This document shows positions 8,890 through 16,543 of a DNA stretch of 64,000 nt, piece after piece. The position numbers and the translations under genes are program-made. The stretch comes from Maricaulis sp. (GTDB lineage Bacteria; Pseudomonadota; Alphaproteobacteria; Caulobacterales; Maricaulaceae), in contig NZ_JASBRI010000012.1 in assembly GCF_030149515.1 (NCBI RefSeq), positions 1 to 64,000 of the forward strand. Reading direction: 5' to 3'. Position 1 is the first letter of the stretch; every line of letters begins with the position of its first letter. The notes beneath the pieces are model-generated. The model was given only the letters and a program-made list of their open reading frames with translations. It searched no databases and was not told the origin of the DNA.

Positions 8890-10245
8890 TCAGATGGCGC
8901 CCGCTTCGACACCCGATCCTTGCGGCCGGCCGGCGGATTTCGGCCGGCGGGTCCGGCGGCGGCGCTGCGGCTTGCCGGAGGTGTCCGCCTGGGGCCGCCG
9001 GCTATGGCCGGCCTGGCTGTTTCCGCTCTGGAGGGCCCCGCCGCGGCGCCGGCGATTGCGCGACTTTTTCGGCTTGGACGCACCGGACGCGGCCCTGGCC
9101 TGGGCCAGGAAATCCGCCTCCTCTCCGACAATGGCCTTGTCGACTTCATGGCCGGTCAGGCGTTCGATATCGCGCAGATAGTCGTACTCGCTGGGATCGC
9201 ACAGCGAGACCGCGACGCCGGTCTTGCCGGCCCGGGCCGTGCGGCCGATGCGGTGCACATAGCTTTCCGGGATGTTGGGCAGTTCGAAATTGACCACGTG
9301 GGAGACGTCATCGACATCGATGCCGCGCGCAGCGATGTCGGTGGCCACGAGGATTTTCACAGAGCCGGCCTTGAAGCCGGCCAGGGCTTTCACCCGCTGG
9401 CCCTGGGACTTGTCGCCATGGATCGCGGCAGCCTTGAGGCCGAAGGCGACCAGGTGCTTGTTGACCCGGTCGGCCCCGCGCTTGGTGCGGGTGAAGACGA
9501 TGGCGCGCTCGACCGCCTTGTCGGACAGGATTTCCAGCAGGAGTTCGCGCTTGGCATCCTGCGGCGTCAGGATCGCCGATTGCTCGATACGCTCGATCGG
9601 CCGGGATACCGGCGCGACGGAAATTTGTTTCGGATCGGTCAGCAGATCGTGCGCCAGCGCCTTGATCGGCTTGGGCATGGTCGCCGAGAGCAGCGCCGTC
9701 TGACGGTCGGCCGGAAGCATGGAGACGATCTCCCGGATCGCCGGGAAAAAGCCGAGATCGAGCATCTGGTCGGCCTCGTCCAGCACCAGGGTCTGCACCT
9801 GGGACAGGCTCAGCGCCCGCGACTTGACCAGGTCCAGGAGGCGGCCCGGCGTGGCCACGACAACATCCACGCCGCGGGCCAGAACTTTCACCTGGGGACC
9901 GGCTTTCAGCCCGCCGACCACCAGGGCCGAGGACAGGCGCATATGTGCCGAATAGTTCTGCAGGTTTTCGCGGATCTGGGCCGAAAGCTCACGCGTGGGC
10001 GAGAGGATCAGGGCGCGGCATGTCTTCGGTGCCGGGCGCTTGTTCAGGCCCGCCAGCCGGTGGAGAATCGGCAACACGAAAGCCGCCGTCTTGCCGGTAC
10101 CGGTCTGGGCAATGCCCAGCACGTCGCGGCCTTGCAGCAGCGCCGGGATGACTTCGGCCTGGATCGGCGTGGGCTGGGTATAGCCCGCCTCATTGAGTGC
10201 GCGGAGAATGGGATCGGCCAGGCCGAGTTCATTGAATTGAGTCAA
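8890..10245 (-). CDS. DEAD-box ATP-dependent RNA helicase, RhlE-like
   Basis: This is a 451-residue RNA helicase with the full motif set: PTPIQ (Q motif), AQTGTGKT, PTRELSAQ, TPGRLLD, DEADQMLD, SAT, then ARGIDVDDVSH and HRIGRTARAG. The C-terminal 70 or so residues are a low-complexity basic tail rich in Arg, Lys, Gly and Gln, typical of RhlE-type helicases that act on ribosomal RNA or the degradosome. The frame opens with TTG at 10245; no ATG or GTG is available upstream before a stop, and the text after the TTG already matches the usual family N-terminus. A second DEAD-box gene lies at 44.7 kb. Confidence 0.95.
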   Translation of the reverse strand: MTQFNELGLADPILRALNEAGYTQPTPIQAEVIPALLQGRDVLGIAQTGTGKTAAFVLPILHRLAGLNKRPAPKTCRALILSPTRELSAQIRENLQNYSAHMRLSSALVVGGLKAGPQVKVLARGVDVVVATPGRLLDLVKSRALSLSQVQTLVLDEADQMLDLGFFPAIREIVSMLPADRQTALLSATMPKPIKALAHDLLTDPKQISVAPVSRPIERIEQSAILTPQDAKRELLLEILSDKAVERAIVFTRTKRGADRVNKHLVAFGLKAAAIHGDKSQGQRVKALAGFKAGSVKILVATDIAARGIDVDDVSHVVNFELPNIPESYVHRIGRTARAGKTGVAVSLCDPSEYDYLRDIERLTGHEVDKAIVGEEADFLAQARAASGASKPKKSRNRRRRGGALQSGNSQAGHSRRPQADTSGKPQRRRRTRRPKSAGRPQGSGVEAGAI

Positions 10246-10507
10246 AAACTTATATCTTTCTTGGCCGGCTGCGCTGCCAGCTTGGCGCGCACCGCGGCGT
10301 CAGGTTTCAAAATACGGAAGCTTGCGTAGATCAGCCGCCAATTCGTCGGCGCCGGCCTGGCGCCAGGGTGGCAATGATCAATACGCGCCAGGTCCTGTAG
10401 GGACCACAAGGCGGAAAGTCTCGCCAACGCCTGCCGCGCAGCCACTCGGGCCGCCTACTCACGGCAGGAGTGCGCGCTGTGTTTCATGTTTCGGCGGCTT
10501 TGGCAAA

Positions 10508-10541
10508 CGAAAACGGCCGCCCCGGAGGGCGGCCGTTTTCG
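10508..10541 (-). terminator. terminator downstream of tRNA-Asp
   Basis: A perfect 15-bp stem (CGAAAACGGCCGCCC at 10508-10522 with its complement at 10527-10541) has a four-base loop. On the minus strand it ends in TTTTCGTTTG and lies 31 bases beyond the tRNA 3' end, so it very likely ends the tRNA-Asp transcript. Confidence 0.85.
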
Positions 10542-10571
10542 GTTCATGCGCTCACTCCCGATCAAAAGGAA

Positions 10572-10648
<77 letters not shown>

Positions 10649-10746
10649 TTGCGCGGCTCGCCTGAGCGAGGTGCGTTGTTTATGGGCAGACCGCGGCACC
10701 GTCAAGCGACGAATGTAAGCGATCTGCACATATTGCAGTACCAGTG

Positions 10747-12054
10747 TCAGCGCGGCGCAAAATGCCTGCCCGCCCAGGTGCGCGTGACCCCAATCGTCGC
10801 CGAAATCAGTGCCTCCAGATCCTCCGCGGAGATCACATAGGGCGGCATGAGATAGACGATTTTGTTGAAGGGCCGCACCCAGATGCCAGCCTCGACGAAA
10901 TCCGCCTTCAGCCGGTCCAGCCCGGGCAACCCCTTCATCTCGATCACCCCGACCGCGCCCTGCCAGCGCACATCGACGACTCCGGGAATGTCCCGCGCCT
11001 GCGGCAGGAAACGTTCATAGGCCGCTTCGATGGCCGCCACCTGTTCAAGCCGCGGCTCGCCCTCGAACAGATCGAGCGAGGCATTGGCGGCGGCGCAAGC
11101 CGCCGGATTGCCCATATAGGTCGGCCCGTGCATCAGGGCGGCGCCGGCATCGTCGGACCAGAAATGTCCGAACATCTCCCGCGAGGCGATGGCAGCGGCC
11201 AGCGGCAGCGTGCCGCCCGTGAGCGCCTTGGACACCGTCATGATATCCGGCACCACGCCGGCCTTCTCGCAGGCGAACATCGTACCCAGACGGCCGAACC
11301 CGGTCATGATCTCGTCCAGGATCAGCGGCAGGCCGCGTGCGTCACAGGCCGCTCGAATGCGCTGCAAGGTTTGCGGGGAATGGAATTTCATCCCGCCCGC
11401 GCCCTGGACCAGCGGTTCGGTGACAATGCCCGCGATCTCGTCCGCATGCGCATCAAGAAGCGCTTCGAACCGCGCCGCCGAGACCTCGTCCTCGGGCAGA
11501 TCGGCCACGATCTGCTGTGGCAGGGAACCGGCAAACAGGGCGTGCATCCCCTCTTCGGGATCGCACACCGACATGGTGGCGATGGTGTCGCCGTGATAAC
11601 CGCCCCGGAAACAGACAAAGCGCGTGCGCCCCTTCACCCCGCGATTGAGCCAGGACTGGACCGCCATCTTCATCGCGATCTCGACCGAGACCGAGCCCGA
11701 CTCGCAGAAAAAGACATGGTTCAGCTCGCCCGGCGCCAGTTCGGCCAGCCGCTGCGCCAGGCGTTCGCCCGGGTCATGGGTCAGCCCGCCCAGCATGACA
11801 TGCGGCAGACGGTCCAGCTGGTCCTTCACAGCCGTCATGATATGGGGATGGCGATAGCCGTGGCACACTGTCCACCAGGACGAGACGCCGTCGATCAGTT
11901 CGCGCCCGTCGGCGAGTGTCAGCCGGACACCCTCGGCCGAGACCACCGGCAGCGCGTCCGGCGCGGTCTTCATCTGGGTATAGGGCCGCCAGAGGTGCAT
12001 GTCCGCACACTTGCCCCGGCGGGGCGACACAGGGTTCAATGTATCCAACGTCAT
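10747..12054 (-). CDS. bioA: adenosylmethionine-8-amino-7-oxononanoate aminotransferase (BioA)
   Basis: BioA makes 7,8-diaminopelargonate from KAPA with S-adenosylmethionine as amino donor, a late step of biotin synthesis. It is a class III PLP aminotransferase of about 435 residues. HLWRPYTQM near the N-terminus and DGVSSWWTVCHGYRHP are BioA hallmarks; ILDEIMTGFGRLG and the PLP-lysine motif TVSKALTGG follow, and the substrate-side GPTYMGNP is present. The upstream ATG at 12054 gives 19 residues before HLWRPYT; an internal ATG at 12000 is also possible and neither has a strong Shine-Dalgarno. It is divergent from bioFD across only 44 bases. Confidence 0.95.
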   Translation of the reverse strand: MTLDTLNPVSPRRGKCADMHLWRPYTQMKTAPDALPVVSAEGVRLTLADGRELIDGVSSWWTVCHGYRHPHIMTAVKDQLDRLPHVMLGGLTHDPGERLAQRLAELAPGELNHVFFCESGSVSVEIAMKMAVQSWLNRGVKGRTRFVCFRGGYHGDTIATMSVCDPEEGMHALFAGSLPQQIVADLPEDEVSAARFEALLDAHADEIAGIVTEPLVQGAGGMKFHSPQTLQRIRAACDARGLPLILDEIMTGFGRLGTMFACEKAGVVPDIMTVSKALTGGTLPLAAAIASREMFGHFWSDDAGAALMHGPTYMGNPAACAAANASLDLFEGEPRLEQVAAIEAAYERFLPQARDIPGVVDVRWQGAVGVIEMKGLPGLDRLKADFVEAGIWVRPFNKIVYLMPPYVISAEDLEALISATIGVTRTWAGRHFAPR

Positions 12055-12098
12055 GGGCGGGCTTTAGCAGGCCTTCATTCTGTGCAACAGGGCTAAAT

Positions 12099-13277
12099 AT
12101 GACATCCGCCACTGCCTCTCTGGAACGCTTCGCCGCCGACAAGCTGGGCCAGCTCGACCGCAAATCCCTGCGCCGCAAACCCGTGGAGACACGCCATCGC
12201 GATGCCGTGCATGTGGAGCGTGACGGTCGCGAACTGATCAATGCGTGTTCGAACGATTATCTGGGCCTGGCCCATCACCCCGAAGTGATCGAGGCCGCAC
12301 GCGAAGCGGCTGCGGAATGGGGCGCCGGCGCCGGCGCCTCCCGCCTGGTGACCGGCGGACATCCGCTGTTGTTCGAGCTGGAACGCCGGCTGGCCGGATT
12401 CAAGGGAACCGAGGACTGTATCGTCTTCGGCTCCGGCTCTCTGGCCAATCTGGCGATTACGCCGGCGCTTGTGGGCCCGGACGACCTCATCCTCATCGAT
12501 GCCCTCGCCCATGCCTGCCTGCACGCCGGTGCCCGCCTGTCTGCCGCGCGGGTGGAGGTGTTCCGGCACAATGATCTGGCGCATCTGCGTACGCTTCTGG
12601 CTGCACACCGGGCCGAGGCGCGCCACGCCATGATCCTGACCGACGGCGTCTTCTCCATGGACGGAGATTTCGCGCCCCTGCCGGAAATCCTGGCGCTGGG
12701 CGAACAATACGATGCCTGGACACTGGTCGACGACGCGCACGGGATCGGCATTGTCGGCGATGGCCGCGGATCGGCCCATGCCTTTGCCCCGCCCGCCGCT
12801 GCGCCCCTGCAGATGGGCACACTGTCCAAGGCGCTGGGCAGTTATGGCGGCTATCTGTGCGCCTCGCAGCGCGTGTGCGAACTGCTGCGCACCCGGGCCC
12901 GGCCGCTGGTCTTTACCACCGCGCTTCCGCCCGCCTCGGCCGCTGCCGCCCTGAAAGCGCTGGACCTGATCGAAACCGATGCCGAATTGCGCAACCGGCC
13001 GCTCGCTCTGGCGAGACGCTTTTGCAGCCGGATGCGCCTGCCCGAACCCGTCTCACCCATCGTGCCGGTGATCCTGGGCAGCGCCGATCTGGCCCTGGCC
13101 GCGTCGGCGGCGCTGGAAGAGACCGGATTTCTGGTCACCGCCATCCGCCCGCCCACCGTGCCGGAAGGCACGGCCCGCCTGCGCATCACCTTTTCTGCCG
13201 CACACAGCGAGAGTGATATCGACCGGCTGGCCAAAGCCTTGAAATCCATCCTGAAACAACCCGAGGCGGCCGAATAA
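12099..13277 (+). CDS. bioF: 8-amino-7-oxononanoate synthase (BioF)
   Basis: BioF condenses pimeloyl thioester with L-alanine to form KAPA, using PLP. The 392-residue product has the family pattern NDYLGLAHHPEV, GAGASRLVTGGHPLLFELER, DGVFSMDGDFAPL, DDAHGIGIVG and the PLP-lysine segment GTLSKALGSYGGY. I place the start at the ATG at 12099, preceded by ACAGGG; a longer frame reads back into the divergent bioA. Its TAA stop shares one base with the bioD start, so the two are coupled. Confidence 0.96.
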   Translation: MTSATASLERFAADKLGQLDRKSLRRKPVETRHRDAVHVERDGRELINACSNDYLGLAHHPEVIEAAREAAAEWGAGAGASRLVTGGHPLLFELERRLAGFKGTEDCIVFGSGSLANLAITPALVGPDDLILIDALAHACLHAGARLSAARVEVFRHNDLAHLRTLLAAHRAEARHAMILTDGVFSMDGDFAPLPEILALGEQYDAWTLVDDAHGIGIVGDGRGSAHAFAPPAAAPLQMGTLSKALGSYGGYLCASQRVCELLRTRARPLVFTTALPPASAAAALKALDLIETDAELRNRPLALARRFCSRMRLPEPVSPIVPVILGSADLALAASAALEETGFLVTAIRPPTVPEGTARLRITFSAAHSESDIDRLAKALKSILKQPEAAE

Positions 13278-13939
13278 TGCGCCCCATTTTCGTCACGGGG
13301 ACCGGCACCGATGTCGGCAAGACCCACATTCTTTGCGCTCTTCTGGAAGCCCATCGCAGGGCCGGTGGCAAGGCGCGGATCCTCAAGCCCGTCATCTCCG
13401 GCTTCGACCCCGCCAGACTCAATGAAACCGACACGATCCGCCTGATGCGCGCCAATGGCGACGACCTCACCGGGGAAGGCGTGCAGGCGGTTTCCCCCTG
13501 GCGGTTCAAGGCACCGCTCTCGCCCGACATGGCGGCCGCGCGGGAGCGGCGGCCCCTCGCCATCGACCAGGTGGTGAACTGGTGCCTGGATCGTGTCGAT
13601 CGTTCCATCCCGACCGTTGTCGAAGGCGCCGGCGGGGTGATGTCGCCCCTGGCCGAAGACGGGCTCAATCTCGACCTCATTCGCGAACTCGATGCCCGCC
13701 CCATCCTCGTGACGGGCGCCTATCTCGGCGCCATTTCGCATACGCTGACGGCGCTGCGCGTGCTGGACACGTCCTGCACGGTGATCGTCAACGATCACCA
13801 GGCAAGCCCGGTTCCCGCAGAGGACACCGCGCGCTCGATCCGTCGCTTTGCACCCCGCAGCGATGTGCGGGTGTTTGCAGGCGATGCCGCCCCCCTGCTG
13901 GACCTTCTGGAGACCCGCAAGCCGGTCGTCACGGGCTAG
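13277..13939 (+). CDS. bioD: ATP-dependent dethiobiotin synthetase (BioD)
   Basis: BioD carboxylates diaminopelargonate and closes the ureido ring to dethiobiotin with ATP. The 220-residue protein has the P-loop GTGTDVGKT (8-16), the substrate-loop KPVISG and the VVEGAGGVMSPL motif. It overlaps bioF by one base. With bioA on the other strand, the three KAPA-to-dethiobiotin steps are together here; bioB and pimeloyl-synthesis genes are not in the window. Confidence 0.95.
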   Translation: MRPIFVTGTGTDVGKTHILCALLEAHRRAGGKARILKPVISGFDPARLNETDTIRLMRANGDDLTGEGVQAVSPWRFKAPLSPDMAAARERRPLAIDQVVNWCLDRVDRSIPTVVEGAGGVMSPLAEDGLNLDLIRELDARPILVTGAYLGAISHTLTALRVLDTSCTVIVNDHQASPVPAEDTARSIRRFAPRSDVRVFAGDAAPLLDLLETRKPVVTG

Positions 13940-13961
13940 GAATACCGGCACCTGCGAAGGA

Positions 13962-14037
13962 TGGTGGGCGGTGAGGGGCTCGAACCCCCGACCCTCTCGG
14001 TGTAAACGAGATGCTCTCCCAGCTGAGCTAACCGCCC
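13962..14037 (-). tRNA. tRNA-Val (anticodon TAC)
   Basis: A 76-base cloverleaf reads on the minus strand. The acceptor GGGCGGT pairs perfectly with ACCGCCC, the anticodon stem TCTCG/CGAGA holds the loop TTTACAC (anticodon TAC), and the T arm has GGTTCGAGCC. The CCA end is encoded. Confidence 0.97.
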
Positions 14038-14093
14038 CAATCATCCAGGGACGCGCTTTCTAGTCCGGCCGCCATGCCGCTGGCAAGTGGCGC

Positions 14094-14735
14094 CTACGCC
14101 CTGGCCGCAGCGTCGCGGATGACACCGCCCGCAATCATGCCGATCTGGTCGAGCGCGTCGGCGACCGGATCGTCATAGGCGGAATTGGGCAGGGTGACGG
14201 TGACGATACCGTGCACCGAGGCCCAAAGGGCCCGCGCGGCACGGGCGCGGAACCGCGGATCGGCGAAACCCGGCGCGGGTGCCAGCACCGACTCGACAAA
14301 TCCGAACAGTGCATCTTCGGTTTCGCGGTATTCCCTGGGCGCCATGGCGCCATGGCGGCTGTTGAAGGACAAAAGCGCCATCCAGCGGGCATTCTGCGTC
14401 ACCACGAACTCGATATAGGCCCTGGCCAGGACCATCACGCGGTCGAACACCTGCGTCTCCGGCAGGCCCGCCTTGTCCAGCGCGGCCTCGTGATGAACGG
14501 CGATGTCGCGATAGGTCTGAAGATTGAGCTCGCGGATCAGATCGTCGATATCGCCGAAAAGCTTGTAGATCGATCCGACAGACAGGCCGGCGCGGCTCGC
14601 AATGGTGCGCGCCTGCATGCCCTTGAGACCCTTTTCGGCCAGAAGTTCGCCCGCCGCCTGAAGCGCCTGTTCACGCACTTCCGGTGTCAGGCCGGGCCGC
14701 CCGCGCGGCCTGCCGGTGTTTTCAACAGTCTGCAT
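14094..14735 (-). CDS. TetR/AcrR family transcriptional regulator
   Basis: This is a 213-residue regulator. Residues about 18-65 form the TetR helix-turn-helix (TIASRAGLSVGSIYKLFGDIDDL). The C-terminal half has the ARALWASVHGIVTVTL segment, typical of the WHG-type ligand domain. The ligand and targets are unknown, and no neighbouring efflux or catabolic gene points to them. Autoregulation is plausible, because an imperfect dyad overlaps the predicted promoter just upstream. That promoter would start the transcript at or next to the ATG, so the message may be leaderless; there is no Shine-Dalgarno. Confidence 0.92.
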   Translation of the reverse strand: MQTVENTGRPRGRPGLTPEVREQALQAAGELLAEKGLKGMQARTIASRAGLSVGSIYKLFGDIDDLIRELNLQTYRDIAVHHEAALDKAGLPETQVFDRVMVLARAYIEFVVTQNARWMALLSFNSRHGAMAPREYRETEDALFGFVESVLAPAPGFADPRFRARAARALWASVHGIVTVTLPNSAYDDPVADALDQIGMIAGGVIRDAAARA

Positions 14736-14741
14736 GTGCCC

Positions 14742-14777
14742 AGTCTAAACGGATAAATCCGAACGAACAAAGTTCAT
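14742..14777 (-). promoter_or_regulatory. candidate tetR promoter with overlapping operator dyad
   Basis: On the minus strand TTGTTC (14770-14765) and TAGACT (14747-14742) are 17 bases apart, a sigma-70-like pair. The dyad ACGAAC-AAA-GTTCAT (14763-14777), with one mismatch, covers the -35 element and would suit a TetR dimer. The -10 element ends only six bases before the start codon. Confidence 0.5.
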
Positions 14778-14861
14778 TTTCCGGCCGGGGACGCGCCCAA
14801 AGCCGATCCAGGAACGGCCGCCCTCACCGGAATGGAGAATGGCGGCCGCACCGCCCCTCGC

Positions 14862-16016
14862 CTATTCGGCGACGGACACCTTATCGATCGCATCGGCAGC
14901 ATAACAGCCCAGCAGCTTGATCTCGCGGGTATGCTCCTCCAGCACGCCCATCGCCGCACGCAGGGTCTTGTCCTCGACATGACCGTCGACGTCCATGATG
15001 AACATCTCTTCCCAGGGATTGCCGGCGATAGGGCGCGATTCCAGCTTGACCAGATTGACGCCGTTGTCGCGAAAGCCGGTCAGCGCATCGACCAGCGAGC
15101 CGGCGGTATCGCGCGTGGTGAACATCATCGAGGTCTTGCATTCCACCTCGCGGGTCGGGAGCTTGGCCTGGCGGGCAATGACGATGAAACGCGTGATGTT
15201 CTGCTCGTGATCGCCGATGCCGCGCGCCAGTATGTCCATGCCGAACAGGCGTGCCGCATCCTCGCCGGCTACGGCCGCCGCCGTGTCGTCGTCTTCCAGG
15301 AGCCGTTCCAGCGCCCGCGTGGTCGAGGCCGCCATATGGGTCTCCAGCTCGGGATGCGAGGCGATGTAGCGGCGGCACTGCGCCAGCGCCTGGGGATGGC
15401 CGAAGACGCGCGTGACACGCCCCTGCCCGCTGGCCCGGCCCACCAGGCAATGATCCACACGCAGGAAGAATTCGCCGACGATCTGGGTGCGCGAATTGAT
15501 CAGGATGTCATAGACCTCGTTGATCGAGCCGGTCGTGGTGTTCTCGATCGGTATCACCCCGAAATCGACCTCCCCGGTCTCGACGGAGCGGAAGATCGAC
15601 ACGAAATCGCGCTTGGGTGACGGCACGACAGTGGCATTGCGGCGCTCGAAGACCTTCTGGGCGGCGATATGGCTGTAGCTGCCCGGCCCGCCCAGATAGG
15701 CCACGCTGGCCTCGTTGAGCTCCTCATTGCGCATGGAATCGAACCGCTCGCGCTGGCGGCGGATCGAGACCTCGAACAGGTTGTGAAACAGGCTTTCGAC
15801 CAACTCGGCCGGCACGCCCTGCTCCTTGCCCTGGCGCAGCGCCTCGCGCAGCACCGCCTGCTCGCGCTCGCGGTCGCGCACCGGCTGGCCGCTGGCGGCC
15901 TTGGCCTCCAGGATTTGCTCCACCAGTTGCGAACGCCGTGCGATCGCCTCGATCAATTGCCGGTCGATATCCGAGATCGCCGCGCGGATCTCGTCCCGGC
16001 TCTTAACACCCGACAT
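14862..16016 (-). CDS. pheA: bifunctional chorismate mutase / prephenate dehydratase (P-protein)
   Basis: The 384-residue enzyme converts chorismate via prephenate to phenylpyruvate for phenylalanine synthesis. Residues about 1-90 form an AroQ-type chorismate mutase ([22 protein letters not shown]). The dehydratase part follows with [10 protein letters not shown], the catalytic-loop [14 protein letters not shown] and later [10 protein letters not shown]. The C-terminal ACT domain, which binds phenylalanine, carries LVKLESRPI. The start at 16016 is set by AAGGGGTG just upstream. It is preceded by a Phe/Tyr-rich leader frame and a terminator 30 bases before the ATG, so besides feedback inhibition it is probably controlled by attenuation. 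Confidence 0.96.
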   Translation of the reverse strand: MSGVKSRDEIRAAISDIDRQLIEAIARRSQLVEQILEAKAASGQPVRDREREQAVLREALRQGKEQGVPAELVESLFHNLFEVSIRRQRERFDSMRNEELNEASVAYLGGPGSYSHIAAQKVFERRNATVVPSPKRDFVSIFRSVETGEVDFGVIPIENTTTGSINEVYDILINSRTQIVGEFFLRVDHCLVGRASGQGRVTRVFGHPQALAQCRRYIASHPELETHMAASTTRALERLLEDDDTAAAVAGEDAARLFGMDILARGIGDHEQNITRFIVIARQAKLPTREVECKTSMMFTTRDTAGSLVDALTGFRDNGVNLVKLESRPIAGNPWEEMFIMDVDGHVEDKTLRAAMGVLEEHTREIKLLGCYAADAIDKVSVAE

Positions 16017-16046
16017 GATTTCACCCCTTCTCATCGACAAACGAAA

Positions 16047-16072
16047 AGGGCCTCCCCGGCGGGGGAGGCCCT
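16047..16072 (-). terminator. attenuator terminator hairpin in the pheA leader
   Basis: On the minus strand AGGGCCTCCCC pairs perfectly with GGGGAGGCCCT (11 bp, four-base loop) and is followed by TTTCGTTTGT. It lies 25 bases after the stop of the leader frame and 30 bases before the pheA ATG. No other gene upstream needs it, because lon has its own terminator at 16488-16513. Confidence 0.8.
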
Positions 16073-16097
16073 GGTAAACTCGCCGCTTGCGCGCGCG

Positions 16098-16169
16098 TCA
16101 GCCGGCCACCGCCCCCACCCGGGTTGCGTTGGTAAAATAGCCGGCAAAATAAAACGTCGCGCAAGTCAT
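16098..16169 (-). CDS. putative pheA leader peptide (23 residues)
   Basis: A short frame from the ATG at 16169 encodes 23 residues with the cluster TFYFAGYF: three Phe and two Tyr within seven residues, just ahead of the pheA terminator. This is the layout of amino-acid attenuators such as E. coli pheL. The Ala-Gly codons inside the cluster (16140-16145, GCCGGC) can pair with the last two codons (16101-16106, GCCGGC). A GGCGG-T-GGCC stretch near the end of the frame can pair with the 5' arm of the terminator, giving an antiterminator. The start codon has only a weak ribosome-binding site, and the frame is open further upstream (to 16304), so the exact N-terminus is uncertain. Confidence 0.65.
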   Translation of the reverse strand: MTCATFYFAGYFTNATRVGAVAG

Positions 16170-16487
16170 GAACCGGAGCTTGGCGGGGCTTTCGCGCAAG
16201 GTCAATGCAGAAATACCGGATTTGCGTGCGGCGAGTGCAAAAAACAGTCCGGATATGCCCGGGGCCTCTTCATGCCTGGAGTGATGCAAAGTGGCCGCAT
16301 TCACGTTGCCGCCTTCGAACTGAAAGCGAAACCTCCGTCACAGTCGGGGAGCCTCATCGTTCCCCGAATGCGCAGCCGGCCCAGCTCGAACGCTCCCCTT
16401 CCCTGGCAAAGCTCATCTCGATGCGTCGATAACGGGACTTCGCACGTGCTACGCTTTGACGAGCAATTCGAAGGCGCGCCACAAAAA
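16170..16487. other. intergenic stretch between the pheA leader and the lon terminator
   Basis: No convincing gene is present. The pheA leader transcript must start here on the minus strand, but I find no promoter with good elements. An in-frame extension of the leader reading frame to 16304 contains a second Phe pair (GLFFALA), which could be chance. Confidence 0.5.
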
Positions 16488-16513
16488 AGGGCCGGAACAT
16501 CAGTTCCGGCCCT
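16488..16513 (-). terminator. lon terminator
   Basis: AGGGCCGGAAC (16488-16498) pairs perfectly with GTTCCGGCCCT (16503-16513) around a four-base loop. On the minus strand the hairpin is followed by six T residues, 30 bases after the lon stop. This is a textbook intrinsic terminator. Confidence 0.92.
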
Positions 16514-16543
16514 CCCGATTGCGGAACTTGAATGTCCCGAACC

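Noticed and set aside
10242-10445. 67-residue minus-strand frame ending at the helicase start
   Set aside because: It overlaps the TTG start by an ATGA-like contact, but has no Shine-Dalgarno and no domain; more likely the helicase leader.
16098-16304. 68-residue reading as an independent gene
   Set aside because: Only the last 23 codons have a meaningful pattern (the pheA leader). The upstream codons have no ribosome-binding site or recognisable sequence.
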